A stretch of DNA of 64,000 nucleotides from Haloarcula amylolytica JCM 13557 (lineage in GTDB: Archaea > Halobacteriota > Halobacteria > Halobacteriales > Haloarculaceae), in the NCBI RefSeq assembly GCF_000336615.1, contig NZ_AOLW01000024.1:196444-260443 (forward strand), in the 5' to 3' direction. Made by a program: the position numbers and the translations under genes. The notes beneath the pieces are model-generated. The model was not told the origin of the DNA, ran no database searches, and saw only the letters and a list, made by a program, of their open reading frames with translations. How positions within the stretch are numbered: position 1 is the stretch's first letter; each line of letters starts with the position of its first letter. Positions 49,362 to 57,239 of the stretch are shown here, in pieces.

Positions 49362-49387
49362 AACGTTATTAAATCTCCGTTTGCACT

Positions 49388-49407
49388 AATACAAGTATGG
49401 TTGTATT
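49388..49407. promoter_or_regulatory. Cobalamin-locus palindrome, site 2 (cobN/chlID divergent promoter)
   Basis: AATACAA (49388-49394) and TTGTATT (49401-49407) are perfect 7-bp arms around GTATGG. The site spans the chlID start codon (49397) and covers the cobN TATA region, about 36 nt from the cobN ATG. One bound protein could therefore govern both genes. Confidence 0.75.
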
Positions 49408-51565
49408 CGGCGACGGCAAAAAAGCTTCGCAGGGGGCCTCGTTCGCGGCCGTGGTGGGCCAGCGAGACCTCAAGGACGGACTGCTTGCCGTCGCGGCGGA
49501 CGACGACCTGGACGGCCTCCTTGTTCGTGGTGAGAAGGGCACGGCGAAGTCGACGGCGGTGCGCGCGCTCGCCGACCTGCTGCCCGAGCAGCGCGCGGTC
49601 GCTGACTGCCCCTACGGCTGTCCGCCAGACAGACCGGAGGCTCAGTGTGAGGACTGCCGGACGCGCTCGGACCCACCGGTCGAAACCCGGTCGGTACCGC
49701 TCGTCACGCTCCCCCTCGGAGCCACGCGGGACCGCGTCGTCGGGACGCTGTCGGTAGCCGACGCGCTCGACGGCGACCACGAGTTCGACCCCGGCCTGCT
49801 CGCCCGCGCGAACCGCGGCATCCTCTACGTCGACGAGGTGAACCTGCTGGACGACCATCTCGTCGACGTGCTGCTCGACGCCGCCGCGAGCGGTCAGAAC
49901 CGGGTCGAGCGCGACGGCGTGACGGTCACCCATCCCGCCGAGTTCACGCTCGTCGGAACGATGAATCCCGAGGAGGGCGATCTGCGTCCTCAACTACGGG
50001 ACCGATTCGCCCTCCAGACCGAGGTGTCGGCCTGCGAGGACCTTGACGACCGCGTCGCTATCATCGATCAGGCGCTCGGGGATGGGGACGGAGAGACACG
50101 GACCGACCCCGAGTCCGACGAGCGCGACCCGGGCGAGCGCCTCCGAACGGCCCGCGAACTGCTTCCAGAGGTCGACCTCGCCCGCGAATTCCGCGAGCAG
50201 ATCGCCGAGCTCTGTCGGGACGCCGGCCTCGACGGCCACCGAGGGGACATCGCCACGGCGCGGACGGCCCGGACCTTCGCCGCGCTCGACGGGCGGACGA
50301 CAGTCCTCGAATCGGACATCGAGCGCGCCGCCGAGTTCGCGCTACCCCACCGGCTCACCTCCCGGCCCTTCGAGGACGCGCCGGACGTGGACGACGTGCT
50401 CGACGACCACTTCGAGGACGAAGACGGCGAGTCTGAGGAGGAGTCCGCCGAAGATGGTGAGAGCGGTAGTGAGAAAAGCGGCGCAGACGGCGACGACGGG
50501 GACGAGGCAGGTGGCGAGTCGGCGGACGACGGAGCCGATTCTGACGGCGGTGAGGACGGCGAAAGAGAACAGCAGGAGCAGCGCCCAGACGACAGCGGAG
50601 AATCCGGCGAGGACGGCGACGACGAGTCGGGTGAGCACGGCGAGCAGCCGACGCCTGCCTCCGCCGACAGCGACGGCGAACGGCAGGAGACAGAGGCCGA
50701 CGACGGCGGAGGAGCGACTGAAGACGATGGCGACGAGGGTGAACCCAGGCAGTCCGACGACCCCGAAAGTGCTACCCCGCTGCTGCCGGGCCAGTCCCGC
50801 GCGGAAGTCGGTGACAGCGGCGCGCCCGACGTGGACGCCCCGACGGTCGACACGGACGGCGGGAGCACAAGCGGGCGGGCGAGTGCCACAGACACCAGGC
50901 GCGGTGCGACGGTCCGCACCGAGCGCGCCGGCCGCGACGACGAGGTCGACGCCGCGGCCTCGGTCCGGGCGGCGGCCAGCCGCGGGAGCGGCCGCGTCGA
51001 ATCGCGGGACCTCCGCAAGTCCGTTCGCGCAGGCGACGCGGAAACGCTGGTCGTGTTCGCCGTCGACGCGAGCGCGTCGATGCGTCCGGCGATGAAAGCC
51101 GCGAAAGGTACCGTGCTGGAGCTCCTGAAGGACGCCTACCAGGCCCGCGACCAGGTCGCGTTCGTCACCTTCGCCGGCGAGGGCGCGGACGTGGTGCTCC
51201 CGCCGACCGACAGTGTTTCGCTGGCCGCCCGGCACCTGAAGGACCTCCCGACCGGCGACCGGACGCCGCTACCGGACGGGCTGACGGCCGCTCGGGAAGT
51301 GCTCGACCGGGCGGACCCGGACGCCGGCGTCGTCGTCGTCGTGACCGACGGCCGCGCGAACGCCGCCGACGGGAGCCCGGTCGCGGCGACCAGAAGCGCG
51401 GCGCGGACGCTCGGCGAAGCGGCTGACCGGACCGTCGTCGTGGATGCGGGCGAGGGGAGTCGCGCCGGTCTGCTCGACCTCGTTGCAGACGAAACAGACG
51501 CAGCAGTCGTCCCGCTGGACGCGCTGACCGCCGAGCGCGTCGACGCCGTCGCCAGCGAACGATAA
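49397..51565 (+). CDS. chlID: Chelatase AAA-VWA fusion subunit (ChlI-ChlD type)
   Basis: 722 residues. The AAA+ ATPase has Walker A GEKGTAKST (45-53) and LYVDEVNLLDDHLVD as Walker B. A very acidic, low-complexity linker (about 335-470) joins it to a VWA domain with the MIDAS start FAVDASASMRP (about 554-564). It fuses the BchI/CobS-type motor and the BchD/CobT-type adaptor. With CobN it makes a cobalt chelatase. TTATTAAAT (about 49367-49375) is the TATA for a leaderless start. The cobalt transporter genes follow on the same strand. Confidence 0.92.
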   Translation: MVVFGDGKKASQGASFAAVVGQRDLKDGLLAVAADDDLDGLLVRGEKGTAKSTAVRALADLLPEQRAVADCPYGCPPDRPEAQCEDCRTRSDPPVETRSVPLVTLPLGATRDRVVGTLSVADALDGDHEFDPGLLARANRGILYVDEVNLLDDHLVDVLLDAAASGQNRVERDGVTVTHPAEFTLVGTMNPEEGDLRPQLRDRFALQTEVSACEDLDDRVAIIDQALGDGDGETRTDPESDERDPGERLRTARELLPEVDLAREFREQIAELCRDAGLDGHRGDIATARTARTFAALDGRTTVLESDIERAAEFALPHRLTSRPFEDAPDVDDVLDDHFEDEDGESEEESAEDGESGSEKSGADGDDGDEAGGESADDGADSDGGEDGEREQQEQRPDDSGESGEDGDDESGEHGEQPTPASADSDGERQETEADDGGGATEDDGDEGEPRQSDDPESATPLLPGQSRAEVGDSGAPDVDAPTVDTDGGSTSGRASATDTRRGATVRTERAGRDDEVDAAASVRAAASRGSGRVESRDLRKSVRAGDAETLVVFAVDASASMRPAMKAAKGTVLELLKDAYQARDQVAFVTFAGEGADVVLPPTDSVSLAARHLKDLPTGDRTPLPDGLTAAREVLDRADPDAGVVVVVTDGRANAADGSPVAATRSAARTLGEAADRTVVVDAGEGSRAGLLDLVADETDAAVVPLDALTAERVDAVASER

Positions 51566-51595
51566 CCCCCGTCGGAGCTGTCTCAGGCGGAAGTT

Positions 51596-51613
51596 TTACA
51601 ATCTTACTTGTTC
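51596..51613 (+). promoter_or_regulatory. Cobalamin-locus palindrome, site 3 (before cbtB)
   Basis: TTACAA (51596-51601), six bases TCTTAC, then TTGTTC (51608-51613). The ACAA-N6-TTGT core is intact; the flanks are weaker than in sites 1 and 2. It is centred 29 nt before the cbtB ATG. Confidence 0.65.
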
Positions 51614-51633
51614 TTAAGACAAATGAGATTTCA

Positions 51634-51840
51634 ATGCAGGACGACACTGACACCACACGCGCTACGGACAGCGTGTACGACCGTATCGAACGCGCCAGAG
51701 CGTCGCTGACCGGCCCGCAGATAGCCATCGCCGTCGCGCTGGTGGCGGCGCTCGGCTTCACGCTGCTGTTCGTGCAGGACCCGATGCTGCACGACTCGCT
51801 GCACAACTTCCGACACAGCGCCGGGATCACCTGCCACTGA
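51634..51840 (+). CDS. cbtB: CbtB-type cobalt transporter subunit
   Basis: 68 residues. One transmembrane helix (about 28-48) precedes a histidine-bearing end with MLHDSLHNFRHSAGITCH, the CbtB hallmark. CbtB and CbtA form a small putative cobalt importer often controlled with B12 genes. The stop shares one nucleotide with the cbtA start (TGATG). A candidate operator lies at its promoter. Confidence 0.92.
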   Translation: MQDDTDTTRATDSVYDRIERARASLTGPQIAIAVALVAALGFTLLFVQDPMLHDSLHNFRHSAGITCH

Positions 51841-52553
51841 TGGCGACTGACTACCTCGAACGCGGCGCAGTGGCCGGCGTGGCAGGCGGGCTGGTCTACG
51901 GCCTGTTCGTCGCGACTGTCGGCAACGCGTTCACCGCCGGTCTGGAGACGTTCGAACACGGGCACGGCCACGGCGGCGGCCCCGTCGTCTCCGGACTCAC
52001 GACGGCCGTCGCGAGCATCGGCGGCGGCGTCCTCTGGGGTATCCTCTTCGGCGTCGCAGTGTTCGGGATGGCGTATTTCTTCCTCGAACCCGCGATTCCC
52101 GGCTCGGGCGCGACGAAGCGACTGGCGCTCGCCGGAGCCGGCTTCCTCACCGTCTCCGGCGCGCCGTGGCTCGTCCTGCCGCCGCAGCCGCCGGGCGTCG
52201 AGCAGGCGCTCGGAACGGAGACGCGCCTCGCCTGGTACGCCGGCCTGATGACGCTTGGCGCGCTGGTCGCGGTGCTCGCCGGACTCACGTATCGACGGGC
52301 CGAGGGACGCCACGCGGCAGTTCGACTCGGGGCGACGGCGCTGCCGCTCGCGCTGCTCGCGGTTCCAGTCGCGCTCGCACCCGCGAACCCGGTCCACGGC
52401 GACGTGCCCGCCGCGCTCGTCGCGGCCTACCGCTGGACGGTCGTGTTCGGCCAGTTGCTGCTGTGGGCCACAATCGCAGGGGTTCACGCCTGGCTCGGGG
52501 ACAGTGATACCCCAGTCGCGGACGACCTGGACTATCCCGCGACCGCGGACTAA
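51840..52553 (+). CDS. cbtA: CbtA-type cobalt transporter subunit
   Basis: 237 residues with about five or six transmembrane segments. A His-rich loop EHGHGHGGG (His40, 42, 44) after the first helix is likely to bind cobalt. PGTTFVAL-like and WFLEPAIPG-like family parts are seen as FFLEPAIPGSGATKRLAL. It is co-translated with cbtB, and its context (chelatase, cbi genes) agrees with cobalt import. It ends 12 nt from the convergent coiled-coil gene. Confidence 0.92.
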   Translation: MATDYLERGAVAGVAGGLVYGLFVATVGNAFTAGLETFEHGHGHGGGPVVSGLTTAVASIGGGVLWGILFGVAVFGMAYFFLEPAIPGSGATKRLALAGAGFLTVSGAPWLVLPPQPPGVEQALGTETRLAWYAGLMTLGALVAVLAGLTYRRAEGRHAAVRLGATALPLALLAVPVALAPANPVHGDVPAALVAAYRWTVVFGQLLLWATIAGVHAWLGDSDTPVADDLDYPATAD

Positions 52554-52565
52554 CGACGACGCGGC

Positions 52566-53252
52566 TCAGATTTTTCCGGCAACCGTTCCGAGATTCAGCG
52601 CCAGGCCGACGATAGCGACGACGGCGGCGATAGCGAGGTTCGTCGTCGTCCCGCCGACGCCGAACGACGCCGTACCGGCCGAGACCAGCGCGCCGAACCC
52701 GATCCCGGCAACGACGAGCGCGACACCGGTCAGCCCGACGAGCATCGTGCCGGTCGGGCCGAACCGACCGCCCGACCGGTCCGCCTCGTACTGGTCTAGG
52801 GCGTCGTACATGGTCTCCCCGACGGCCTCCTTGACTTCCGCCATCTGCCCCGAGAGGTAGGTGTTCAGTGTCTCCTCGTGCTCGTCGAGTTCCGCGGCGC
52901 GCTCGGATAACTGCGCGTTGTACTCGGTCAGTTCGGCCTCGCGCTCGTCGAGCGCAGTCTCCCGGTCGTCGAGAGCAGCCTCGCGTTCGTCGAGCCGATA
53001 CTCCCGCTCGTCCAGTTCCGTCGCTCGCTGGTCGAGTTCCTCCTCGCGGGCGTCGACTTTCTCCTCGCGCCGGTCGAGTTCCGCGCTCCGCTGGTCGAGG
53101 CCCATCTCCCGCTCGTTGAGCCGGCGCTGCATCTGCGCGAACTCCCGCTCGCGCTCGGTTGGGCGGTCATCGACAGCAGTGCTGTCGTCGTCGGCCTCGG
53201 AGTCCGCGTCCGACGGTCCCTCCTCGTGATCCGCGTCTGTGTCATTGGCCAT
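52566..53252 (-). CDS. Coiled-coil membrane protein with regular heptads
   Basis: 228 residues. An acidic N-terminus (1-35) is followed by a coiled coil (about 36-140) built from a very regular seven-residue unit such as LDEREAA, LDDRETA, LDEREAE. Two transmembrane segments (about 168-190 and 200-225) end the protein. It should be a membrane-tethered rod in the cytoplasm. I know no function. It sits inside the cobalamin locus by position only; it is transcribed toward cbtA. Confidence 0.75.
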   Translation of the reverse strand: MANDTDADHEEGPSDADSEADDDSTAVDDRPTEREREFAQMQRRLNEREMGLDQRSAELDRREEKVDAREEELDQRATELDEREYRLDEREAALDDRETALDEREAELTEYNAQLSERAAELDEHEETLNTYLSGQMAEVKEAVGETMYDALDQYEADRSGGRFGPTGTMLVGLTGVALVVAGIGFGALVSAGTASFGVGGTTTNLAIAAVVAIVGLALNLGTVAGKI

Positions 53253-53401
53253 ACTCGGCTCCCATACCGAGGCGCTACGACTAGCGAACGGTTAGTTTGA
53301 CACCCCATAACACAGTAACCGGAGCCAAACCGGGAACAGGACATCTGAATCAGAAATCGTTCGCCCGGACCGTTACCGGCCCAAATCGCTACCTCGGCGC
53401 G

Positions 53402-54673
53402 TCAACGACGCGGTCGGCCGGTGTCGGTTCCCATCTCGACTCGGTGCAACCGGTACGCCCCGCGCTCGCGGCCCTCGTCGTGGTAGACGACCGGCTCCTC
53501 GACGGCGACAGCGGTCCCATCGGAGACTGCGGCCGCCGTCACGACGCCGTCGGTGTCCAATATGTCGATGGGGCCGTCTGCGACATCGAACAGCCGCAGT
53601 GCGTGGTCGTCGGCGTCGCGGTCCCGGAAGTTCTGCGCGCCGGGGACCGCGAGTAACGAACCGTCGGTGCCGAGCCCGCTAGCGAAGCCGCCGACGGGCG
53701 CGTCCCAGCGACGGTCGCCATCGGGCGAGACGCCAACGACAGTGTGCTCGGTCGGATGCCGTGCCTCTGTCTCGCGGCCCTCCTCGGGGTAGGTGTTGCC
53801 GGTCACAAACACCGCGCCCACCTCTGTCGCGTGAACGTGGTTCGGGTACGCGTAGACGATGTCGCCGTCCACGTCGGTCGGCGTCGCCAGCGGGACACGC
53901 CAGCGCTCCCGGCCGCCGCTGTCGAGCCGGTAGCCACAGTAGTCGCCGTGGCTGGAGACGACAGCGCCGTCGTCCAGCAGGGCAACGTCACCGACACGCC
54001 GCTGGCCGTCGGTGCCGGGGTCCCACATCCAGCGCGGGTCACCGTCGGCGGCATCGAGGACGACGAGGCCGTGCTGGTGGTCGCCGGGACAGCGGTTGTA
54101 CGCGACTGCGACGCGGCCATCGTCGGCGTCGAGGGATATCGGCGAACCGTCGGTCCGGTACGTCCAGTCGACGGTGCCGTCGGGCGAAAAGGCGTGGACG
54201 ACGCTCTCGAAGTGGCGGAGGTCGTTCCCGTCATCGTCAGTCCGTCGCTCGTACCGTCTTGCGGCGGCGTACAGCCGGTCACCGTCAGTGGCGAGGGACG
54301 CGACAAAGGGGAGCAGGAAGCGCGTCTCCTGCTGAGCCGCGCCGAGGTCCGTCCTGGTTTCGTACCGCCAGCGCAGCGTCCCGTCGGTGTCATGACACCG
54401 AATTTCGCCACGGGCGCTGCGTTCACCGACGACGACACCGCCGTCGAACGGTACCGCCGCGACGACGCTGGGCTCCCCGTCTGTTTCGTACTGCCAGCGC
54501 CGACGTGGAGGGCCGGAACCTGTCGACACGTCGAACGCCTGCAGGTCCCCGTCGGCGGTCCCGACGACCGCGAGCCCGTCGGTCAGCGTGACCGCCGAAC
54601 GGCGGCCCTGATGGCGCGAGCGGGCCGGTGCTACGTCTCCGAGGTCGGCGGTCGGAGTGCCCTGGCTACTCAT
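53402..54673 (-). CDS. PQQ-type beta-propeller repeat protein of the cobalamin operon
   Basis: 423 residues. Repeated blades of the form DGTVDWTYRTDG, DGTLRWRYETR, DGDPRWMWDPGTDG, GGRERWRVPL match the PQQ/BamB tryptophan-docking propeller, about seven or eight blades. No signal peptide is seen, which is unusual for this fold, so it should be cytoplasmic. The start overlaps the DUF3209 stop by 8 nt (ATGAGTAG), and the gene is the last of the cbiH-to-DUF3209 run. Its role in cobalamin synthesis is unknown; binding a cofactor or partner enzyme is inference. Confidence 0.78.
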   Translation of the reverse strand: MSSQGTPTADLGDVAPARSRHQGRRSAVTLTDGLAVVGTADGDLQAFDVSTGSGPPRRRWQYETDGEPSVVAAVPFDGGVVVGERSARGEIRCHDTDGTLRWRYETRTDLGAAQQETRFLLPFVASLATDGDRLYAAARRYERRTDDDGNDLRHFESVVHAFSPDGTVDWTYRTDGSPISLDADDGRVAVAYNRCPGDHQHGLVVLDAADGDPRWMWDPGTDGQRRVGDVALLDDGAVVSSHGDYCGYRLDSGGRERWRVPLATPTDVDGDIVYAYPNHVHATEVGAVFVTGNTYPEEGRETEARHPTEHTVVGVSPDGDRRWDAPVGGFASGLGTDGSLLAVPGAQNFRDRDADDHALRLFDVADGPIDILDTDGVVTAAAVSDGTAVAVEEPVVYHDEGRERGAYRLHRVEMGTDTGRPRR

Positions 54674-55037
54674 CGACCGGGAACGCCTCGTGGAGGACGT
54701 CGTGGGCCTCACCCAGCCCGTCGAGGACGTCCTCGCCCTGCATGGTGATGCGCGACACCGCCCGCTCGGCGTCGCGGACCGCCACGAGTCGGCCCCGGAG
54801 GTAGTCGTACTCGGGGTCGTCTTCGGGGGTCGCGGCGATGTCTTCTTCGAGGTCCACAAGCGCGGCATCGAGATGCCGCTCTATCGCGGCCAGCGTCTCC
54901 GCGCCAGCGAGGGCCTCGATGGGGCCGGTCATGTGGCCCTCCAGCTCCTGTTCGGCGTGCTGGCGGGCGTGGTCGTCTTCGGTACCGAGAACGTTCATGA
55001 GGCCCAGTCGGAGGGCCTCGATTTCGTAGCAGCTCAT
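54666..55037 (-). CDS. DUF3209 protein of the cobalamin operon
   Basis: 123 residues, helical: MSCYEIEALRLGLMNVLG, then EDDHARQHAEQELEGH and a run of further helices. This is the DUF3209 family, which is found almost only with cbi genes in archaea and some bacteria. Function unknown. The conserved Cys3 and the His-rich EDDHARQHAEQE could bind metal. It lies 29 nt after the cbiX-ferredoxin gene and overlaps the propeller gene by 8 nt. Confidence 0.85.
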   Translation of the reverse strand: MSCYEIEALRLGLMNVLGTEDDHARQHAEQELEGHMTGPIEALAGAETLAAIERHLDAALVDLEEDIAATPEDDPEYDYLRGRLVAVRDAERAVSRITMQGEDVLDGLGEAHDVLHEAFPVDE

Positions 55038-55066
55038 GGGTATCGTAGTGTTGTAAGGGTGTACTC

Positions 55067-56290
55067 TCAAAGCGTCTGGTCGACGAGTTCGCTCACGATG
55101 CGGTCGCGGTCCAGATGGGAGGAGACGATATCGGCGGCGTCCTCGTCCTCGACGCCGCCGTACCAGACGCCGTCCGGGTAGACGGCGACCATCGGCCCCT
55201 CGCCGCAGCGGCCGAGACACGACGACCGCGTGATGCGGGCGTCGCACTGGTCGCTGTCGCGGGCGGCCTGGCGCAGTCGTTCGAGGACCGCGGGTGCGCC
55301 GTCCTGCGCGCAGGTCTGGTTCGTGCAGACGGCGACGTGTTTCTCGGGGGCGTCGTGGACGTGCGGGTCGTCGTCGACGTTCTCGCGGTCGGCGTGTTCG
55401 GCCTGGTGGGTCAGCGCTCGGAGCATCGCGCGAGCGCCGCCCTGGTCCTCCTCGTAGCCGTCGAGTTCGACCTTGTACTTGCAGGTGTCACAGGACATCT
55501 CGACGCTTCCCGTGCGGGCCTCCTGCCAGCGGTCGCCCAGCACGTCCAGCAGGCGCGTGTCAGTCCCGAGCGGCTCGCCCGGCGCGGCGTCGACGTAGGG
55601 GTACTCCTCGTCGAACTCGCGTGCGCCGTCCTTGATGCGGCCGGTCAGCACGCCATCGCCGAGCATATACGGAATGACGACGACAGCGTCGGGCCGGGTC
55701 TTGGCGATGTCGTGCAGCGTCTCGTCAAGCAGCGGCTCGGTGACGCCGATGAACGACGCTTCGACCCGCGAGAACTCGCGGCCCTCGTACAGCAGCCGGG
55801 CGAGCTTGTGCACGTCGGCGTTGGCGTCCGGGTCGCTGGAGCCGCGGGCGCAGACGACGGCGGCCACTTCGTCCTCCTCGCGGTCGACACCGAGTTCGGC
55901 CTCGACGGCCGCCGCGCGGTCGTCCAGCAGGTCCAGCAGCGCCGGGTGGACGCCCAGATGTGCGCCGTTGTTGATTGTCAGTTCGGGGTGGGCCTCTCGG
56001 GCCTGCTCGACGGCCAGCGGCACGTCGTTTTTGACGTGGCTGGCGGCGAACAGGGAGAGGTGGACCACCGATACCTGCGAGACGGCTCTGGCCAGCCCCG
56101 CGATGGCCTCGTCGATGGCCGGCTCCGCGAGTTCGAGGAAGGCCGCGTCGACCGGGATGCCGAGCCGCCCTTCCAGTTCGACCGCGAGGTCGCGGACCTG
56201 CTCGTTCGACTTCTCGCGCCGGGACCCGTGGCCGACGAGCAACACTGCTTCGTCGTCCAGCGTGTCGGGTGCGGTAATCGCTTCGCTCAT
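55067..56290 (-). CDS. cbiX: Sirohydrochlorin cobaltochelatase fused to a 2Fe-2S-like domain
   Basis: 407 residues. The N-terminal CbiX half has LLVGHGSRREKSNEQV with the active-site His21. The second half has VVAVVCARGSSDPDANADVH-like and VVIPYMLGDGVLTGRI parts, plus a CDTCKYK pair (about 263). The C-terminal domain (about 310-405) has the CTNQTC and SSCLGRCG cysteines of thioredoxin-like 2Fe-2S ferredoxins. It inserts cobalt into sirohydrochlorin, the committing step of the early-cobalt pathway. The fused cluster may sense redox state or pass electrons. It overlaps the LAGLIDADG-like gene by 4 nt. Confidence 0.92.
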   Translation of the reverse strand: MSEAITAPDTLDDEAVLLVGHGSRREKSNEQVRDLAVELEGRLGIPVDAAFLELAEPAIDEAIAGLARAVSQVSVVHLSLFAASHVKNDVPLAVEQAREAHPELTINNGAHLGVHPALLDLLDDRAAAVEAELGVDREEDEVAAVVCARGSSDPDANADVHKLARLLYEGREFSRVEASFIGVTEPLLDETLHDIAKTRPDAVVVIPYMLGDGVLTGRIKDGAREFDEEYPYVDAAPGEPLGTDTRLLDVLGDRWQEARTGSVEMSCDTCKYKVELDGYEEDQGGARAMLRALTHQAEHADRENVDDDPHVHDAPEKHVAVCTNQTCAQDGAPAVLERLRQAARDSDQCDARITRSSCLGRCGEGPMVAVYPDGVWYGGVEDEDAADIVSSHLDRDRIVSELVDQTL

Positions 56291-56946
56291 CGGACTCGTT
56301 CGATGCTTTTCCGGAGCTTGCGCCGCCGGCTTGGCGCGAACAGCCCCGTCTCCTCGCTGCCCTCGTACAGCCAGTCGCCGAGGACAGGTGCCGCGTCGTC
56401 GTCCACGCCGAACCAGTAGCCCGACGAGGTTTCCGAGAGGTCGTCGTACGGCGCGTCGACCGGGCAGCGGTCGAGAAGCGTCTGAATCGTCCGGAGGAGC
56501 CGTTCGTCTTCGTGAACGAACGAGATGCCGACCGCGTCGTCGTCGGACTTGAAACAGACGGTGCCACAGCTTTCGAGCAGTCCCCGGAGGAGCTGGCGGT
56601 CGTAGTCGGCCAGCGCGTCGAAGCGGTAGCCGCCCGAGTCCCCGTCGAAAGGCAAGCCAAGCGCGGCGCTAGCGCGGTCCGCGAGCCCGCCGACGACCTG
56701 CACTGTGAATTCCTCCTCCTGGCGGGTGATAGAGGTGTCGTGGGCGTACGCGCGTTCGACGATCCGGCGGTCGGCCCGCTCCGCGCCAGCGATGGACGCG
56801 AACCGTCGAGCGGCCGTTTCGTCGTTTGTCCGGACGGTAACGCAGCCGTCCTCGCACTCGCCGTCGCCGGCGACCCGTCCCCAGAAGTACGCCGTTTCGG
56901 GGTGGGCCGCGAGCATATCGTTCGGCGCGCCGGTCTCGACGCTCAT
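56287..56946 (-). CDS. LAGLIDADG-fold protein of the cobalamin operon
   Basis: 219 residues. FWGRVAGDGE (21-30) and LRGLLESCG (120-128) lie at the two places of LAGLIDADG helices, with beta strands and charged loops between as in a pseudo-dimeric homing endonuclease. The first motif keeps its acidic residue (Asp28); the second has Cys127 where the metal-binding Asp belongs, so cleavage is unlikely. It is a free-standing gene between ferredoxin and cbiX, with 4-nt overlaps at both ends, so it belongs to the operon. In haloarchaea such genes are annotated only as cobalamin biosynthesis proteins. A domesticated DNA-binding regulator is inference. Confidence 0.62.
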   Translation of the reverse strand: MSVETGAPNDMLAAHPETAYFWGRVAGDGECEDGCVTVRTNDETAARRFASIAGAERADRRIVERAYAHDTSITRQEEEFTVQVVGGLADRASAALGLPFDGDSGGYRFDALADYDRQLLRGLLESCGTVCFKSDDDAVGISFVHEDERLLRTIQTLLDRCPVDAPYDDLSETSSGYWFGVDDDAAPVLGDWLYEGSEETGLFAPSRRRKLRKSIERVR

Positions 56947-57239
56947 GGCTGGACCTCCTCGGTGTCACCCGCTGGCGCAGCGTCTGCGGTGGCGTCCTCC
57001 TCGACGGTTTCGACGTGAATCGCGTCCAGCGGACAGGCCGCGGCGGCCTGCTCGGCGTCGTCTCGCTGGTCGTCGTCGAACGTCGCCGCGACGGCGTGGG
57101 CGTCGTCGACCTCCAGTTCGGTCGGCCCCGCGGTGTCGAGCGTCGCCAGTCCCTCGCCGTCCTCGGCGAAGCGCCCGTCGCGGACGAGACAGGCGAACAC
57201 GCCGTCGCAGGCGTCGCGGTCGATGGTGATTCGGTACAT
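56943..57239 (-). CDS. Small ferredoxin of the cobalamin operon
   Basis: 98 residues. Cys11, Cys17 and Cys69 (in ACDGVFAC and AACPLDAI) give C-x5-C and a distant CP, the pattern of [3Fe-4S] ferredoxins; a fourth ligand Cys is absent. The acidic C-terminal tail is typical of haloarchaea. It may supply electrons for a reductive step of the corrin pathway such as precorrin-6 reduction or cobalt reduction; this is inference from operon position. It overlaps the cbiH gene by 1 nt. Confidence 0.85.
   Translation of the reverse strand: MYRITIDRDACDGVFACLVRDGRFAEDGEGLATLDTAGPTELEVDDAHAVAATFDDDQRDDAEQAAAACPLDAIHVETVEEDATADAAPAGDTEEVQP

Noticed and set aside
55115-56419. 434-codon plus-strand frame opposite cbiX
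   Set aside because: Antisense of the chelatase-ferredoxin gene; low-complexity Val/Arg product.
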